A stretch of DNA of 64,000 nucleotides from Cohnella lupini. GTDB taxonomy: Bacteria > Bacillota > Bacilli > Paenibacillales > Paenibacillaceae. Below are positions 47,886 to 59,309 of the stretch, in pieces (position 1 is the stretch's first letter; the number at the start of each line of letters is the position of its first letter). A program made the translations under genes and the position numbers. The DNA lies in the NCBI RefSeq assembly GCF_003386205.1, contig NZ_QRDY01000003.1, positions 372,001-436,000 on the forward strand. Direction: 5' to 3'. The notes below the pieces were generated by a model. The model was not told the DNA's origin and made no database searches. It was given only the letters and a program-made list of their open reading frames with translations.

Positions 47886-48386
47886 ATGAGAGTTTTGGGA
47901 ATCGACCCTGGCATAGCCATTATGGGATTCGGGTTTATCGACAAGGCGGGGCACAAGCTGACTCCCGTCCAGTACGGGTGTATCGAAACGGCTGCCGGAA
48001 CGCCTCAGGAAATCCGGTTGAAGCAAATCTATGATTCCGCCTGCGGGTTGCTAGATCAATATAAACCTGACACGGTCGGAGTAGAGAAGCTATTTTTCAA
48101 CAAGAACGTAACGAACGCGTTCAGCGTAGGCCAAGCCCGCGGAGTGTTCATGCTGGCAGTTGCCCAACGGGGGGTTCCGATCGCGGAATATACGCCGATG
48201 CAGGTAAAGCAAGCCGTCGTAGGCTATGGCGCGGCCGAGAAGAGGCAGGTTCAGGAAATGGTCAAGATGCTGCTTAAACTATCCGTTATCCCTAAGCCCG
48301 ACGATGTAGCCGATGCGCTCGCGGTCGCGATCTGCCACGCCCACTCCATCGTACTTAACGATAGAATGAACGGAGCGATGCGCTAA
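47886..48386 (+). CDS. ruvC: Holliday junction resolvase RuvC
   Basis: Endonuclease that cuts Holliday junctions with RuvAB. 166 residues with the acidic catalytic set: Asp7 in GIDPGIA, Glu in VEKLFF near 68, and the KPDDVADALAVAICH pair near 140. B. subtilis uses RecU instead; RuvC is retained in Paenibacillaceae. The stop overlaps the ruvA start by one base. Confidence 0.97.
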   Translation: MRVLGIDPGIAIMGFGFIDKAGHKLTPVQYGCIETAAGTPQEIRLKQIYDSACGLLDQYKPDTVGVEKLFFNKNVTNAFSVGQARGVFMLAVAQRGVPIAEYTPMQVKQAVVGYGAAEKRQVQEMVKMLLKLSVIPKPDDVADALAVAICHAHSIVLNDRMNGAMR

Positions 48387-49006
48387 TGATAGATTTTTTA
48401 AGAGGAAAAGTAGCCCACCTGGAAAGCGAGTACGTTATACTGGACGTTCACGACGTAGGCTATCGGGTATTTACGCCGAATCCTTACGGTTTATCCCGTA
48501 CGGAGGATTCTATTCAGTTGTATATTTACCATCACGTTCGCGAGGATGCCATTCATTTGTTCGGGTTTACGACCCGGGATGAACAGGCGCTATTCCGCAG
48601 ATTGCTTGAAGTATCGGGAATCGGCCCGAAGGTTGCGTTGGGCGTACTGGCCGGAGGTCGACCCGAAGCCGTCGTAGCCGCTATCCAGCAAGAGAACATA
48701 ACGTTCTTGACGAAGCTGCCGGGGATCGGCAGGAAAACGGCTCAACGGATGATCCTCGACCTGAAGGACAAGCTCGGCGCGATCGACAGCCGATGGGCCG
48801 TCGCTTCGATGATCGAGTTGGATATCCCCGCGGCGGCTTCGGATGGCAGCTCGGCGTGGGCCGCGGCACGCGAAGCTTTGTCGGGTCTCGGATATCGGGA
48901 CGCCGAATTGGACAAGGCATGGCTTACGATGAAAGACCAAGTAACCGGAGAAGAGTCTCCCGACGTCTTGATCAAGAAGGCGCTGCAACAATTGTTCCAA
49001 GGATAA
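48386..49006 (+). CDS. ruvA: Holliday junction DNA helicase subunit RuvA
   Basis: 206 residues: OB fold, tandem helix-hairpin-helix region (VSGIGPKVALGVL near 75, LPGIGRKTAQRMILDLKDK near 112) and the C-terminal RuvB-binding domain. Tetramer that holds the junction. Start overlaps the ruvC stop (TAATG). Confidence 0.97.
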   Translation: MIDFLRGKVAHLESEYVILDVHDVGYRVFTPNPYGLSRTEDSIQLYIYHHVREDAIHLFGFTTRDEQALFRRLLEVSGIGPKVALGVLAGGRPEAVVAAIQQENITFLTKLPGIGRKTAQRMILDLKDKLGAIDSRWAVASMIELDIPAAASDGSSAWAAAREALSGLGYRDAELDKAWLTMKDQVTGEESPDVLIKKALQQLFQG

Positions 49007-49033
49007 CGAGCAAGGGGAGAGGAGGCCGGAACG

Positions 49034-50044
49034 ATGGAAGACGAACGAGTCGTCACCGCGCATCTCATGATGGAAGACCAAGCAGTAGAATACAGCCTTC
49101 GCCCGCGCTACTTGGCAGAATATATCGGCCAAGCGCAAGTGAAGGATAATTTGAAGATATACATAGAAGCGGCCAAGATGAGGTGCGAGCCGTTGGATCA
49201 CGTTCTTCTGTACGGTCCGCCCGGATTGGGTAAAACGACGCTGTCGAATATCATAGCGAACGAGCTTGGCGTCAACATTCGCACGACGAGCGGCCCGGCC
49301 ATCGAACGGCCGGGAGATTTGGCTGCGATTCTGACCAATTTGCAGGAGAACGACGTATTGTTCATTGACGAGATTCATAGGCTGCACCGGACGGTAGAAG
49401 AAGTTCTCTATCCGGCAATGGAAGATTTCGCCCTCGACTTTATTATCGGCAAAGGGCCAAGCGCGCGTTCCGTACGACTGGATTTACCGAAATTCACGTT
49501 GATAGGCGCTACGACTCGTGCGGGGTTATTATCCGCTCCTTTGCGAGATCGATTCGGCGTCGTAAGCAGGTTGGAGTTCTATACGGAGGACGAATTATCG
49601 TTCATCGTTACGCGTACCTCGGAAATATTCGGCGTTGGAATGGTCGGAGAAGCTTCAAGGGAAATCGCGAGACGAGCACGGGGCACGCCCCGGATCGCGA
49701 ATCGTCTGTTAAAGCGGGTGCGCGACCATGCGCAGGTCAGGGGAGACGGTATTATTACAGATGCCGTTGCGCACGACGCTTTGGAGAGAATTCAGGTCGA
49801 CCCGATGGGACTAGACAGCATCGACCACAAGATGCTGCGTTCGATGATTCAGAACTATGGCGGGAGGCCGGTAGGGCTCGATACGATCGCGGCTTCTATC
49901 GGGGAAGAAAGCCAGACGATAGAAGATGTTTATGAACCGTATTTGATGCAGATCGGATTCTTGCAGAGGACGCCGCGCGGCAGAATCGTGACGGCTTCCG
50001 CTTATCGCCACTTAGGTTTGCCCGTTCCCGAGATCAAAAGTTGA
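49034..50044 (+). CDS. ruvB: Holliday junction DNA helicase motor RuvB
   Basis: AAA+ motor, 336 residues. Walker [15 protein letters not shown] near 60, Walker [10 protein letters not shown] near 110, sensor 1 GATTRAG near 160, and the C-terminal winged helix ([15 protein letters not shown]). GGGGAGAGGAGG precedes the ATG. Together ruvC, ruvA and ruvB give the whole resolvasome in one unit. Confidence 0.98.
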   Translation: MEDERVVTAHLMMEDQAVEYSLRPRYLAEYIGQAQVKDNLKIYIEAAKMRCEPLDHVLLYGPPGLGKTTLSNIIANELGVNIRTTSGPAIERPGDLAAILTNLQENDVLFIDEIHRLHRTVEEVLYPAMEDFALDFIIGKGPSARSVRLDLPKFTLIGATTRAGLLSAPLRDRFGVVSRLEFYTEDELSFIVTRTSEIFGVGMVGEASREIARRARGTPRIANRLLKRVRDHAQVRGDGIITDAVAHDALERIQVDPMGLDSIDHKMLRSMIQNYGGRPVGLDTIAASIGEESQTIEDVYEPYLMQIGFLQRTPRGRIVTASAYRHLGLPVPEIKS

Positions 50045-50067
50045 ACACCATGACGGAGGAATAATCG

Positions 50068-52194
50068 ATGATCTTAAACGCCAGGAGTTCCTATTCCCGA
50101 TTACTATTGATGGTCGTTCTCATAACCGTGATCGTATCCGGCTCTTCCCGCGCAATCGTTCATGCGGCAGTAAACGTACCGGATAACATTCGGGTCGCTT
50201 TCTTTATCAATTTAGGTGCGAACAAATATCAATCCCTGACGTCGGTAGCAACGCTTCAATCGACTGATGGCATGAATCTAATCTGGCGAGATCCGCAATT
50301 CAGCCTTCCAGCGGGAAACGTTGCTGCGGGTAATAGCGTTCGGTTCGCGGTGGACGGGTACCGGGCGCTTGTTCTGGAGACGGCGGATCTCAATGCGGCG
50401 ATTGCCGTACTGAAGAAAATCCAAGCTTCCTCCTCGGCTGCGTTCGTAACGCGATTAACCAAGTCGGGTAAGCCGGTGTACCAAGTAACGGAAGGAACCT
50501 ATTCGAGCGCGGCAGGCGCAAAAACGGCGTTAACGAAGTGGACCGGCTCAGGAGTCGCCACAGGTGTCCAGACGCTTATCAGTGCCCGCGTCGCGGGTCC
50601 GTGGGCCGTGGAAACCGGACCGTATTCCAGCGCATACGAAGCGGAAATCGCCGCAGACCAGTTAGGCAGCGCGGGCTTGGACTCATTCGTTGCGCTGAAG
50701 CCGCGTGAAGGCGCGCTCGAATACGTCTTGCGCGTAGGACAAGAACAGAACGAATCGACATTGCCGGCACTGCAAGAAGCCGTAGCGGCGGCAGGGGGAT
50801 TGAACGTAAGGATACCCGCAGCGGGCGAATCCTACGCGTTGATTCGTCATGACATGACCTTAAACGGAAACGCCAATAAACCCGTCGATTTCTATGCGAT
50901 ACCAGCCGGCTCAGGCGCGGTGTTAAGAGCGGATCCTGCGGGAGCAGGAGGAATTAATCTCCTCGAGCGCAGCAAAAGGACTTATCGCGGAAGCATGGAG
51001 GTAAGCGTCCTGAACCAATCGCTTGCCGTCGTTAACGAAGTCGATTACGAACAGTACTTATATTCCGTCGTCGGAACGGAGATCGGGGCCAAATGGCCGC
51101 TCGAAGCCCAGAAGGCGCAGGCCGTCGCCGCGCGTTCTTACGCGCTATCGTCCGGCATGGGTTATAATATCGCGCATGTCGTCGATACGACGCTAAGCCA
51201 AGCTTATTTCGGCATCGCTTCGGAGAATGCGATGGCGATAGAAGGCGTTAATCAGACGGCGGGCGAAGTTCTGACTTCGCAAGGCAAGGTAATAAACGCC
51301 GTGTTCTCCGCCAATGCCGGAGGTATAACGGCCGACAACGCCACCGAGATTTGGGAAGGAGACGATTCCTTCTTGACGGCGGGCGCGGAGAGTCCGGACG
51401 ATGGACCTCAAAAGGGATTGTTGGATTGGTATTACGTCGCCCTTTCTTCGGGACAAGCGGGTTATATTCGTTCCGACTTGCTTGCCGATAGCGGACAGAA
51501 GCATATTAGCGGAGCCAAATACCTTAAAGCGACCGCGGAGGGAATTGCCGTCCGTTCGAAACCGCAAGTCGTCGCATCCGTCGAACCCATTGCGCGTATC
51601 GGAAGCGGAACCCTTGTCGTGGAGCTTGACAAGGTGCCGGAAAACACGGATTATAGCTGGATCGAGGGTCCCGTAACGCCGGAGGTGCTCCTGGCTTCGA
51701 TAAATAAACGCGCGAAACCGCAAATTACGGGTCCGTTAAGAACGCTGGAGGTTACGAAAACAGGTCCGTCCGGACGCGCAACGGAAGTGAAGGCAAACGG
51801 AGTGACCGTTGACGTCGGCGTTTCCGACAACTTACGCGGAGCCCTGAACGGACTTAAAAGCACCTTGTTCACCATTGAAGAAACAGGAAGATATTCGATT
51901 CTGAACGGACAAGGCGACCAAGTCGATTCTTCCGGACAGATCGGATCGCTGAAGATCATCGGCGGCGACGGAACGGCAAGCTCCGTGACAGACCCGAACC
52001 TGTACGTCATGGACGGAAAAGGAAACTTAAGGGCTGGAACGACCGCGCCGGCTTTCAATTTCCTGGGCAAAGGTTACGGACACGGACTGGGCATGTCCCA
52101 ATGGGGAGCTCGAGGTCTCGCGGAACAAGGGTATGACTACCAATATATACTGAAATACTATTACAAGAACGTGTTGATCGAAAAGGATGCTTAA
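50068..52194 (+). CDS. SpoIID/LytB-domain protein with SPOR-like repeats and an inserted SH3-like segment
   Basis: 708 residues. An N-terminal signal peptide or anchor (about 8-35) is followed by SPOR-like repeats (about 100-225, e.g. GPYSSAYEAEIAADQLG) and the SpoIID/LytB domain (from about 310; DYEQYLYSVVGTEIGAKWP, AQAVAARSYAL), which closes with GHGLGMSQWGARG near 675. Between the two halves of that domain (about 450-570) lies an SH3-like stretch (YYVALSSGQAGYIRSDLL, GIAVRSKPQVV). SpoIID-type lytic transglycosylases cut denuded glycan during engulfment; this one is larger than SpoIID and is a relative. Start ATG after CGGAGGA. It sits in the ruvB-queA gap. Confidence 0.87.
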   Translation: MILNARSSYSRLLLMVVLITVIVSGSSRAIVHAAVNVPDNIRVAFFINLGANKYQSLTSVATLQSTDGMNLIWRDPQFSLPAGNVAAGNSVRFAVDGYRALVLETADLNAAIAVLKKIQASSSAAFVTRLTKSGKPVYQVTEGTYSSAAGAKTALTKWTGSGVATGVQTLISARVAGPWAVETGPYSSAYEAEIAADQLGSAGLDSFVALKPREGALEYVLRVGQEQNESTLPALQEAVAAAGGLNVRIPAAGESYALIRHDMTLNGNANKPVDFYAIPAGSGAVLRADPAGAGGINLLERSKRTYRGSMEVSVLNQSLAVVNEVDYEQYLYSVVGTEIGAKWPLEAQKAQAVAARSYALSSGMGYNIAHVVDTTLSQAYFGIASENAMAIEGVNQTAGEVLTSQGKVINAVFSANAGGITADNATEIWEGDDSFLTAGAESPDDGPQKGLLDWYYVALSSGQAGYIRSDLLADSGQKHISGAKYLKATAEGIAVRSKPQVVASVEPIARIGSGTLVVELDKVPENTDYSWIEGPVTPEVLLASINKRAKPQITGPLRTLEVTKTGPSGRATEVKANGVTVDVGVSDNLRGALNGLKSTLFTIEETGRYSILNGQGDQVDSSGQIGSLKIIGGDGTASSVTDPNLYVMDGKGNLRAGTTAPAFNFLGKGYGHGLGMSQWGARGLAEQGYDYQYILKYYYKNVLIEKDA

Positions 52195-52197
52195 TAT

Positions 52198-54449
<2,252 letters not shown>

Positions 54450-54467
54450 GAAAGGAGGGTAACGTAG

Positions 54468-54785
54468 ATGTGGTTAGCGGAATCAGGCGGCGGCGGTAGC
54501 ATTTGGGTAACCATCGCGCCTTTCATACTGATGTTCGCCATTTTTTATTTCCTGCTTATTCGTCCTCAGCAAAAGAAGCAACGGCAACGCGGCTCCATGC
54601 TGAACGCTTTGAAGAAGGGCGATAAAGTCACGACTGTCGGCGGCATGCACGGCACGATCGCGGAAATTTCCGATGATACGGTCGTTATTAAAGTGAACGA
54701 CGTAACGAAATTGACGTTCGATCGTTCTTCCGTGAATAACGTAACTGCTCGTTCGAACGAGAAAAGCGAAGGAGACGGAGCGTAA
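54468..54785 (+). CDS. yajC: Preprotein translocase accessory subunit YajC
   Basis: 105 residues: one membrane segment (WVTIAPFILMFAIFYFLLIRP, about 12-32) and a cytosolic beta domain (KKGDKVTTVGGMHGTI). Works with SecDF at the translocon; secD and secF lie 4.5 kb further on. AAAGGAGGG before the ATG. A terminator follows. Confidence 0.95.
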   Translation: MWLAESGGGGSIWVTIAPFILMFAIFYFLLIRPQQKKQRQRGSMLNALKKGDKVTTVGGMHGTIAEISDDTVVIKVNDVTKLTFDRSSVNNVTARSNEKSEGDGA

Positions 54786-54806
54786 GCATCTCGTCCACCC
54801 GCAACG

Positions 54807-54857
54807 AAAAAGCCTTTCCGACTTGGAGAAGATCCAAGCCAGGAAAGGCTTTTTTTG
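54807..54857. terminator. Bidirectional terminator between yajC and the PAP2 gene
   Basis: AAAAAGCCTTTCC pairs with GGAAAGGCTTTTT, with an inner CTTGG / CCAAG hairpin; A- and T-runs on the two sides suit both convergent genes. Confidence 0.9.
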
Positions 54858-54869
54858 TCGTGATCGGAC

Positions 54870-55727
54870 TCAGGAACCGACCGGACGAGAGGTTTTGAGC
54901 TTGGCTTTGCCGCGCAAGGCAAGTTTGTCGCGGGAAGTATTCTCCGCCCATGCTCCGACTTTAAGGCCGACTGTCGTGGATAACAGAGCCAATAGCAAAC
55001 CGGCGACCATATCGGTGAACCAATGAATGCCTAGATAGAAAATCGAGAAAATAATGACGGAGGCGCTTATCCAAGCGAAGACCGCCCAACGTCGGATGCC
55101 CGATTTGCTGGCCAATAAGGCAAGCGTAACCGAGATCGACGTATGTAAGCTTGGGAAACAATTGTTCAAACCGGACAAAGACCGATATTCGCGTTCGAAC
55201 GAAGGAAACACATCCAACAGAAGGAAATGGATCTGCGGATGCACGAACCAAACCTCGTTAACGGGCACGAATAAGTAAAAAGGAACGGCCAGAAAGTAAT
55301 TCATTAATACAGCCACGCAAAATGCATAGTAAAGCTTCATATTCTTATGATGGGTATAGATAGCGACGGACGAAATCAATACCGACTGGAAGATGACCAA
55401 GTAAAAAATTCCGCAAACGGCGGTGAGCGCATCGGATTGAAGATTCGACTGCAGCCACGCAGGCCAGGCACCTTCCCATCCGCTCAGAACGGGGGTTAGA
55501 TCATATGGAACCTTTAACCAATTTTCCAATCGGAGTTCATTTTTGTTGAGAAACATTATTGCCGTGACGGCGATAAAGAAAAGCAAATATTTGCGCGAGA
55601 CGACCAAAGACTTTAGAAAAGCCCAAGCAGCCGCGAACGGTTGCCGTCCCGTTCCGAAGGCGATAAGGATGCTGACCGCGACAACCGTGGAAATCGCCAC
55701 AGTCGACATGCTTCCGAACAAAACCAT
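54870..55727 (-). CDS. PAP2-superfamily membrane phosphatase
   Basis: 285 residues with six membrane segments. The active-site motifs are CFPSLHTSISVTLAL near 190 (PSxH) and YLGIHWFTDMVAGLLL near 240 (HxxxD), as in the inositolphosphotransferase (Aur1/Ipt1-like) branch of PAP2 enzymes, which act on lipid or isoprenoid phosphates at the outer membrane face. The substrate cannot be assigned. The C-terminal 30 residues are basic. Oriented against yajC. Confidence 0.85.
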   Translation of the reverse strand: MVLFGSMSTVAISTVVAVSILIAFGTGRQPFAAAWAFLKSLVVSRKYLLFFIAVTAIMFLNKNELRLENWLKVPYDLTPVLSGWEGAWPAWLQSNLQSDALTAVCGIFYLVIFQSVLISSVAIYTHHKNMKLYYAFCVAVLMNYFLAVPFYLFVPVNEVWFVHPQIHFLLLDVFPSFEREYRSLSGLNNCFPSLHTSISVTLALLASKSGIRRWAVFAWISASVIIFSIFYLGIHWFTDMVAGLLLALLSTTVGLKVGAWAENTSRDKLALRGKAKLKTSRPVGS

Positions 55728-55799
55728 GATGAGCCTCCCGATAGCTTTTACGTAACAATCACCGACTTATTATAGCACAAAATCTCCGCTCTAACCGTA

Positions 55800-56207
55800 T
55801 CAACGGGAGTTCGCTCCCGCGTTGACTCCGAGCATTCCTCCGAAGGCTCCCGCCAAGGAGGTGACGAGCAGCAGAATAGGCACGGCCGACGACCAGTTCG
55901 CGTCGGTCGCCAGAAAGCTGATCGTTAGCAGGAGCAAAGTGTAGACTAATCCGTTGGCCATTCCGAAATACCAACCGCGCCGTCCGGATCTTTTGGCGGA
56001 AACGAAACCTCCCGCCAGCGAAGCGCAGCCATGTACGCCGAAAACCCAGGGAAGCATGTTGGACTCGCTAAGCGAAGAACCCATCAGAACGATGGATAGC
56101 GCGATGGCGCCGATAGCGAGCCATATTCCGGACCAATATAAACCCGACGCGAAAGGCGAGGCATTCCTTAATCCAAACAATCGTGAAAGCGAACTCAAAG
56201 ATATCAC
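55800..56207 (-). CDS. TIGR04086-family membrane protein
   Basis: 135 residues with four hydrophobic segments; the family lies beside yajC/queA/tgt in many Bacillales and has no known function. Gly-rich C-terminus (LAGAFGGMLGVNAG). A good ribosome site (AAGGAG on the reverse strand) precedes the ATG. Followed by the PAP2 gene in the same direction, 72 bases on. Confidence 0.82.
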   Translation of the reverse strand: MISLSSLSRLFGLRNASPFASGLYWSGIWLAIGAIALSIVLMGSSLSESNMLPWVFGVHGCASLAGGFVSAKRSGRRGWYFGMANGLVYTLLLLTISFLATDANWSSAVPILLLVTSLAGAFGGMLGVNAGANSR

Positions 56208-56428
56208 TCCTTCGTGAATTAATCGTTTGTATCAGCATATGGCGATCGGGAGCTACGTAGTACAGGCTAGTTGGCCTCTGACGGAACAATCGTACGATCG
56301 CGTAGAGATTACCATATTTTCCGCACCCGAAATCGGAATGAGCGCATAGGTACCCGGTGACACTACTAGTCCGAGTGCCCAAAATCGGCAGCATAAGACT
56401 TAGCATAACGATACATGGAGGGGAGAAC

Positions 56429-57142
56429 ATGGAACTGACGGCGATTCTTCTCAGAACGACGTTCATGTATTTCTTCATTTTTATGATCTTGCGTTTGATG
56501 GGAAAGCGAGAAATCGGAAAACTCTCCGTATTCGATTTGGTCATTTCCATCATGATCGCGGAAATCGCAGTAATCGTCATCGAAGCGACCGATAAATCGA
56601 TGGTTGTAGCCATAGCGCCGATCGTGCTGTTGTTCATTATACAAATCGGCTTGGCTTACTTCACGATGAAAAATAGAAAGTTACGGATGTGGTTCGACGG
56701 AAAGCCAAGCGTTCTGATCAGGGACGGGCATCTCAATCGCGATGAAATGAAAAAGCAAAGATATAATTTGGACGACCTCATGCAGCAGCTCAGGGAAAGC
56801 CAGGTGACAGAAGTTAAAGAAGTCGAGCTCGCGGTATTGGAATCCACGGGCAAATTATCCGTCATTACGAAGGATAGCGGGGATAAGAACGATAGCGAGA
56901 GTGAGAGCGGGGACAAGAGCGAGCAGTACGAGAAGACCGACCGTGCTCCCCAAATCAGATACGAGCTTCTTCCGATGGCGCTGATATTGGACGGACAGGT
57001 TCAGGACGACAATTTGGAGAAGCTCGGCAAGACCAGATTTTGGTTAAAGAGCGAGCTTCGAAATTTCGAGGTCGATCAATTCAAGCAAGTATTTTTCTGT
57101 ACCATCGATCATCGGGGCAAGCTTTATGTAGATAAGAAATGA
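56429..57142 (+). CDS. DUF421 (YetF/YrbG) membrane protein
   Basis: 237 residues. Three N-terminal membrane segments (about 5-80, with the conserved RLMGKREIGKLSVFDLVISI) and two cytosolic DUF421 repeats (FDGKPSVLIRDGHLNRD near 90). A hydrophilic insert of about 30 residues rich in Ser, Asp, Glu and Lys (about 153-182) separates the two halves. The B. subtilis homologue YrbG also lies next to spoVB. GGAGGGGAG fixes the ATG at 56429. Function unknown; the family has been linked to spore germination and membrane processes only loosely. Confidence 0.88.
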   Translation: MELTAILLRTTFMYFFIFMILRLMGKREIGKLSVFDLVISIMIAEIAVIVIEATDKSMVVAIAPIVLLFIIQIGLAYFTMKNRKLRMWFDGKPSVLIRDGHLNRDEMKKQRYNLDDLMQQLRESQVTEVKEVELAVLESTGKLSVITKDSGDKNDSESESGDKSEQYEKTDRAPQIRYELLPMALILDGQVQDDNLEKLGKTRFWLKSELRNFEVDQFKQVFFCTIDHRGKLYVDKK

Positions 57143-57159
57143 CGCTGACGGGATTCACG

Positions 57160-58761
57160 TTATGAACGTTTTCTCGGCGCGAAGAAGGAGCCGAAGACCG
57201 GAATTCTCGCGACGTCGTGACGATCGATCAGCCTTAACCAAATAAGTAGAAGCAGATAAACGACGATAGCTATGAAGCATGCGACGACCAGCTTTGCGCC
57301 GCCGTGCCCGAGAAGATCCACGTTCCATATCCGCAGGGCAACCGCGCTCATGACGATCATCGCCAAGGTTACTTTAAGAAAATCGAGCGGCTTCATGCGA
57401 AATCCGGTTAGACGCGCGACGCTGATCCAATGGAGCAGCGTGACGAGCACCATGTTGACGCCTATCGCGATAACCGCCCCAAGTATGCCGAATTGCGGAT
57501 CGGCGGCTAATTGGGCGATCAGAATGAGCTTAACGGCGGCGCCCGCGAAAGTATTGAATAAAGCGGTCCCAGGCCTGTTCAGCGCTTGCAAGGCAGCTTG
57601 CAATGGGGCTTGCATATAGAGGAAGATGGCTAGCGGAGCCATCCATCTTAGCATGTTCGCCATGGAGTCGTTACCGTAGAGCAGTGTGCATATCGGTCCG
57701 GCCAGCAAGCCCAACAGCACGACGAACGGCGCGCCCGTCACGACGGCGAGCCGCATCGATTGGTGCAGACGGACATGAATCGTCGCCCAGTCGCCGCGGG
57801 AAGCGGCTTCGGACAAGGCGGGAACGAGCGAAACCGCCAAGGAATAGGTCAGCGCGCCGGGAAGCAACAGAAGGGGAATAACCATGCCTTGGAGCGCTCC
57901 GTACTGGGCCGTTGCTCCAGCGACGGCGACTCCGGCGAACGTTAAGCTTCTAACCGTCAGGATAGATTCCAACAAATAAGAAAGCGAGCCGACCAATTTG
58001 CTGCCGGTCACGGGAATAGCCGTAAGTAACAATGGTTTTAAGTAGCTTGTATTTCCCGTAACTGGCTTCGTCGCTAATGCGGCTGTCTGGTTATCGGCCG
58101 TTACGTTTCCTTCCGGTTTTTTCTTCCGGTCTTGAACGAATTGAATCCCCAGTACGACAAGCCCCGCGATTTCGCCGACCACCATTCCCAGCACCGCGCC
58201 AGCCGCGGCCATCTCGAGGCCGTAGGGGAGGAACATCCATACGAACAGCAACGTCAGCACGATTCGGAATATCGTCTCGGACGTTTGGGACAACGCGGTC
58301 GGAATCATATTTTGTTTTCCTTGGAAGTACCCGCGCCACACGGACGATACCGCGACAAGAGGAAGCACGGGAATCATCGTAAGGAATGCGGTATGGACGC
58401 GCGAGTCCGTCATGATGCGCGTGGAGATCATGTCCGATAACGCGAAACAGATCGCGGCGCATACGAGACTGATCGACAGTGCCAATAGAACGGCTACCCT
58501 TAATATTCGTTTAACCGCATGACGGTCGCCTTTAGAGTCGGCCTCCGCCACCATCTTGGCTACCGCTAGCGGAATGCCGCCGGCAATAATCGTTAACAGA
58601 ACGATAGTAAACGGATATACGAGTTGAATAAGCCCGACGCCTTCCGCGCCGATCATTCGAGGCAACGCGATACGGGGTACGAACCCAAGAATACGATTTA
58701 AGAGACCGGCAGCCAGCAGGATCATGGCTCCTTGAATAAACGATTGTTTGCGCAGGCTCAA
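57160..58761 (-). CDS. spoVB: Stage V sporulation protein B (MATE/MurJ-type flippase)
   Basis: About 533 residues and 14 hydrophobic segments, a member of the polysaccharide/lipid II flippase group of the MOP superfamily. SpoVB is needed for cortex peptidoglycan in B. subtilis. The N-terminal SFIQGAMILLAAGLLNRILG is a family signature. AAGAGGG is seven bases before the TTG at 58761; a TTG at 58782 would add seven residues but lacks spacing. It is convergent with the DUF421 gene and preceded by a candidate sigma-E promoter. Confidence 0.92.
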   Translation of the reverse strand: MSLRKQSFIQGAMILLAAGLLNRILGFVPRIALPRMIGAEGVGLIQLVYPFTIVLLTIIAGGIPLAVAKMVAEADSKGDRHAVKRILRVAVLLALSISLVCAAICFALSDMISTRIMTDSRVHTAFLTMIPVLPLVAVSSVWRGYFQGKQNMIPTALSQTSETIFRIVLTLLFVWMFLPYGLEMAAAGAVLGMVVGEIAGLVVLGIQFVQDRKKKPEGNVTADNQTAALATKPVTGNTSYLKPLLLTAIPVTGSKLVGSLSYLLESILTVRSLTFAGVAVAGATAQYGALQGMVIPLLLLPGALTYSLAVSLVPALSEAASRGDWATIHVRLHQSMRLAVVTGAPFVVLLGLLAGPICTLLYGNDSMANMLRWMAPLAIFLYMQAPLQAALQALNRPGTALFNTFAGAAVKLILIAQLAADPQFGILGAVIAIGVNMVLVTLLHWISVARLTGFRMKPLDFLKVTLAMIVMSAVALRIWNVDLLGHGGAKLVVACFIAIVVYLLLLIWLRLIDRHDVARIPVFGSFFAPRKRS

Positions 58762-58794
58762 TGGGATCCCTCTTCCCTTCAATGGGTTAGTCCA

Positions 58795-58824
58795 TGTGTA
58801 TGCGAAGGTTGTCCTTCTTCATGC
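58795..58824 (-). promoter_or_regulatory. Candidate sigma-E promoter of spoVB
   Basis: Reverse strand: GCATGAA (58824-58818), 15 bases, CATACACA (58802-58795). The -10 matches CATACAnT at seven of eight positions; the -35 is weak. Confidence 0.4.
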
Positions 58825-58898
58825 CATTGGCAGGAATTTAGCCTTGCGCATAGAAAGTTTAAAGAGCATGATTAAACCGCAACGGAGGGATGACACGG

Positions 58899-59201
58899 GT
58901 GGATGGACCGAATGAAGAAAGGCCGGATACGGATGTCTTAGCGGACGAGCCCAAGATGAGCGAGATCGAGATGAACGAGACGATCGAGTTGCTCTGCCTC
59001 AGCAAAGCGGAGGAATTTCATTTAATCGGATATGAACAGGTGACCGGCGCGGACGTGTGGGAATGCGTAAGCGATAAATACCACAAAAAAGGCACGCCGC
59101 AGCTGTACGAGATAGTGAACGACATTTTGTCCCTCAAGGTGACGCAATTCATGAATTTCATCACTTTAAGCATGTATAGGGGCGAAATGAAAAAGAGGTA
59201 G
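58899..59201 (+). CDS. comN: Post-transcriptional regulator ComN-like protein
   Basis: 100 residues. The C-terminal 65 residues (IELLCLSKAEEFHLIGYEQVT ... LKVTQFMNFITL) match the ComN/YrzD family, which controls comE mRNA localisation in B. subtilis. The N-terminus is acidic. GGAGGG at 58884-58889 suits the GTG at 58899; the ATG at 58890 touches the site. In B. subtilis comN also precedes secDF. Confidence 0.85.
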   Translation: MDGPNEERPDTDVLADEPKMSEIEMNETIELLCLSKAEEFHLIGYEQVTGADVWECVSDKYHKKGTPQLYEIVNDILSLKVTQFMNFITLSMYRGEMKKR

Positions 59202-59243
59202 TCGTGAATCGAAGAGTCTTCTCCCATGGAGGAGGCTTTCTTT

Positions 59244-59273
59244 TTGACTTCCATTTGTTCACGTAGTTATAAT
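59244..59273 (+). promoter_or_regulatory. Sigma-A promoter of secD-secF
   Basis: TTGACT at 59244-59249 and TATAAT at 59268-59273, spacer 18, about 35 bases before secD. A weak stem (CTCC / GGAG plus T run) just upstream may end comN transcription. Confidence 0.7.
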
Positions 59274-59309
59274 AGGAACATTGAGAATCGAAAGGGGACC
59301 GCAAGAGAG

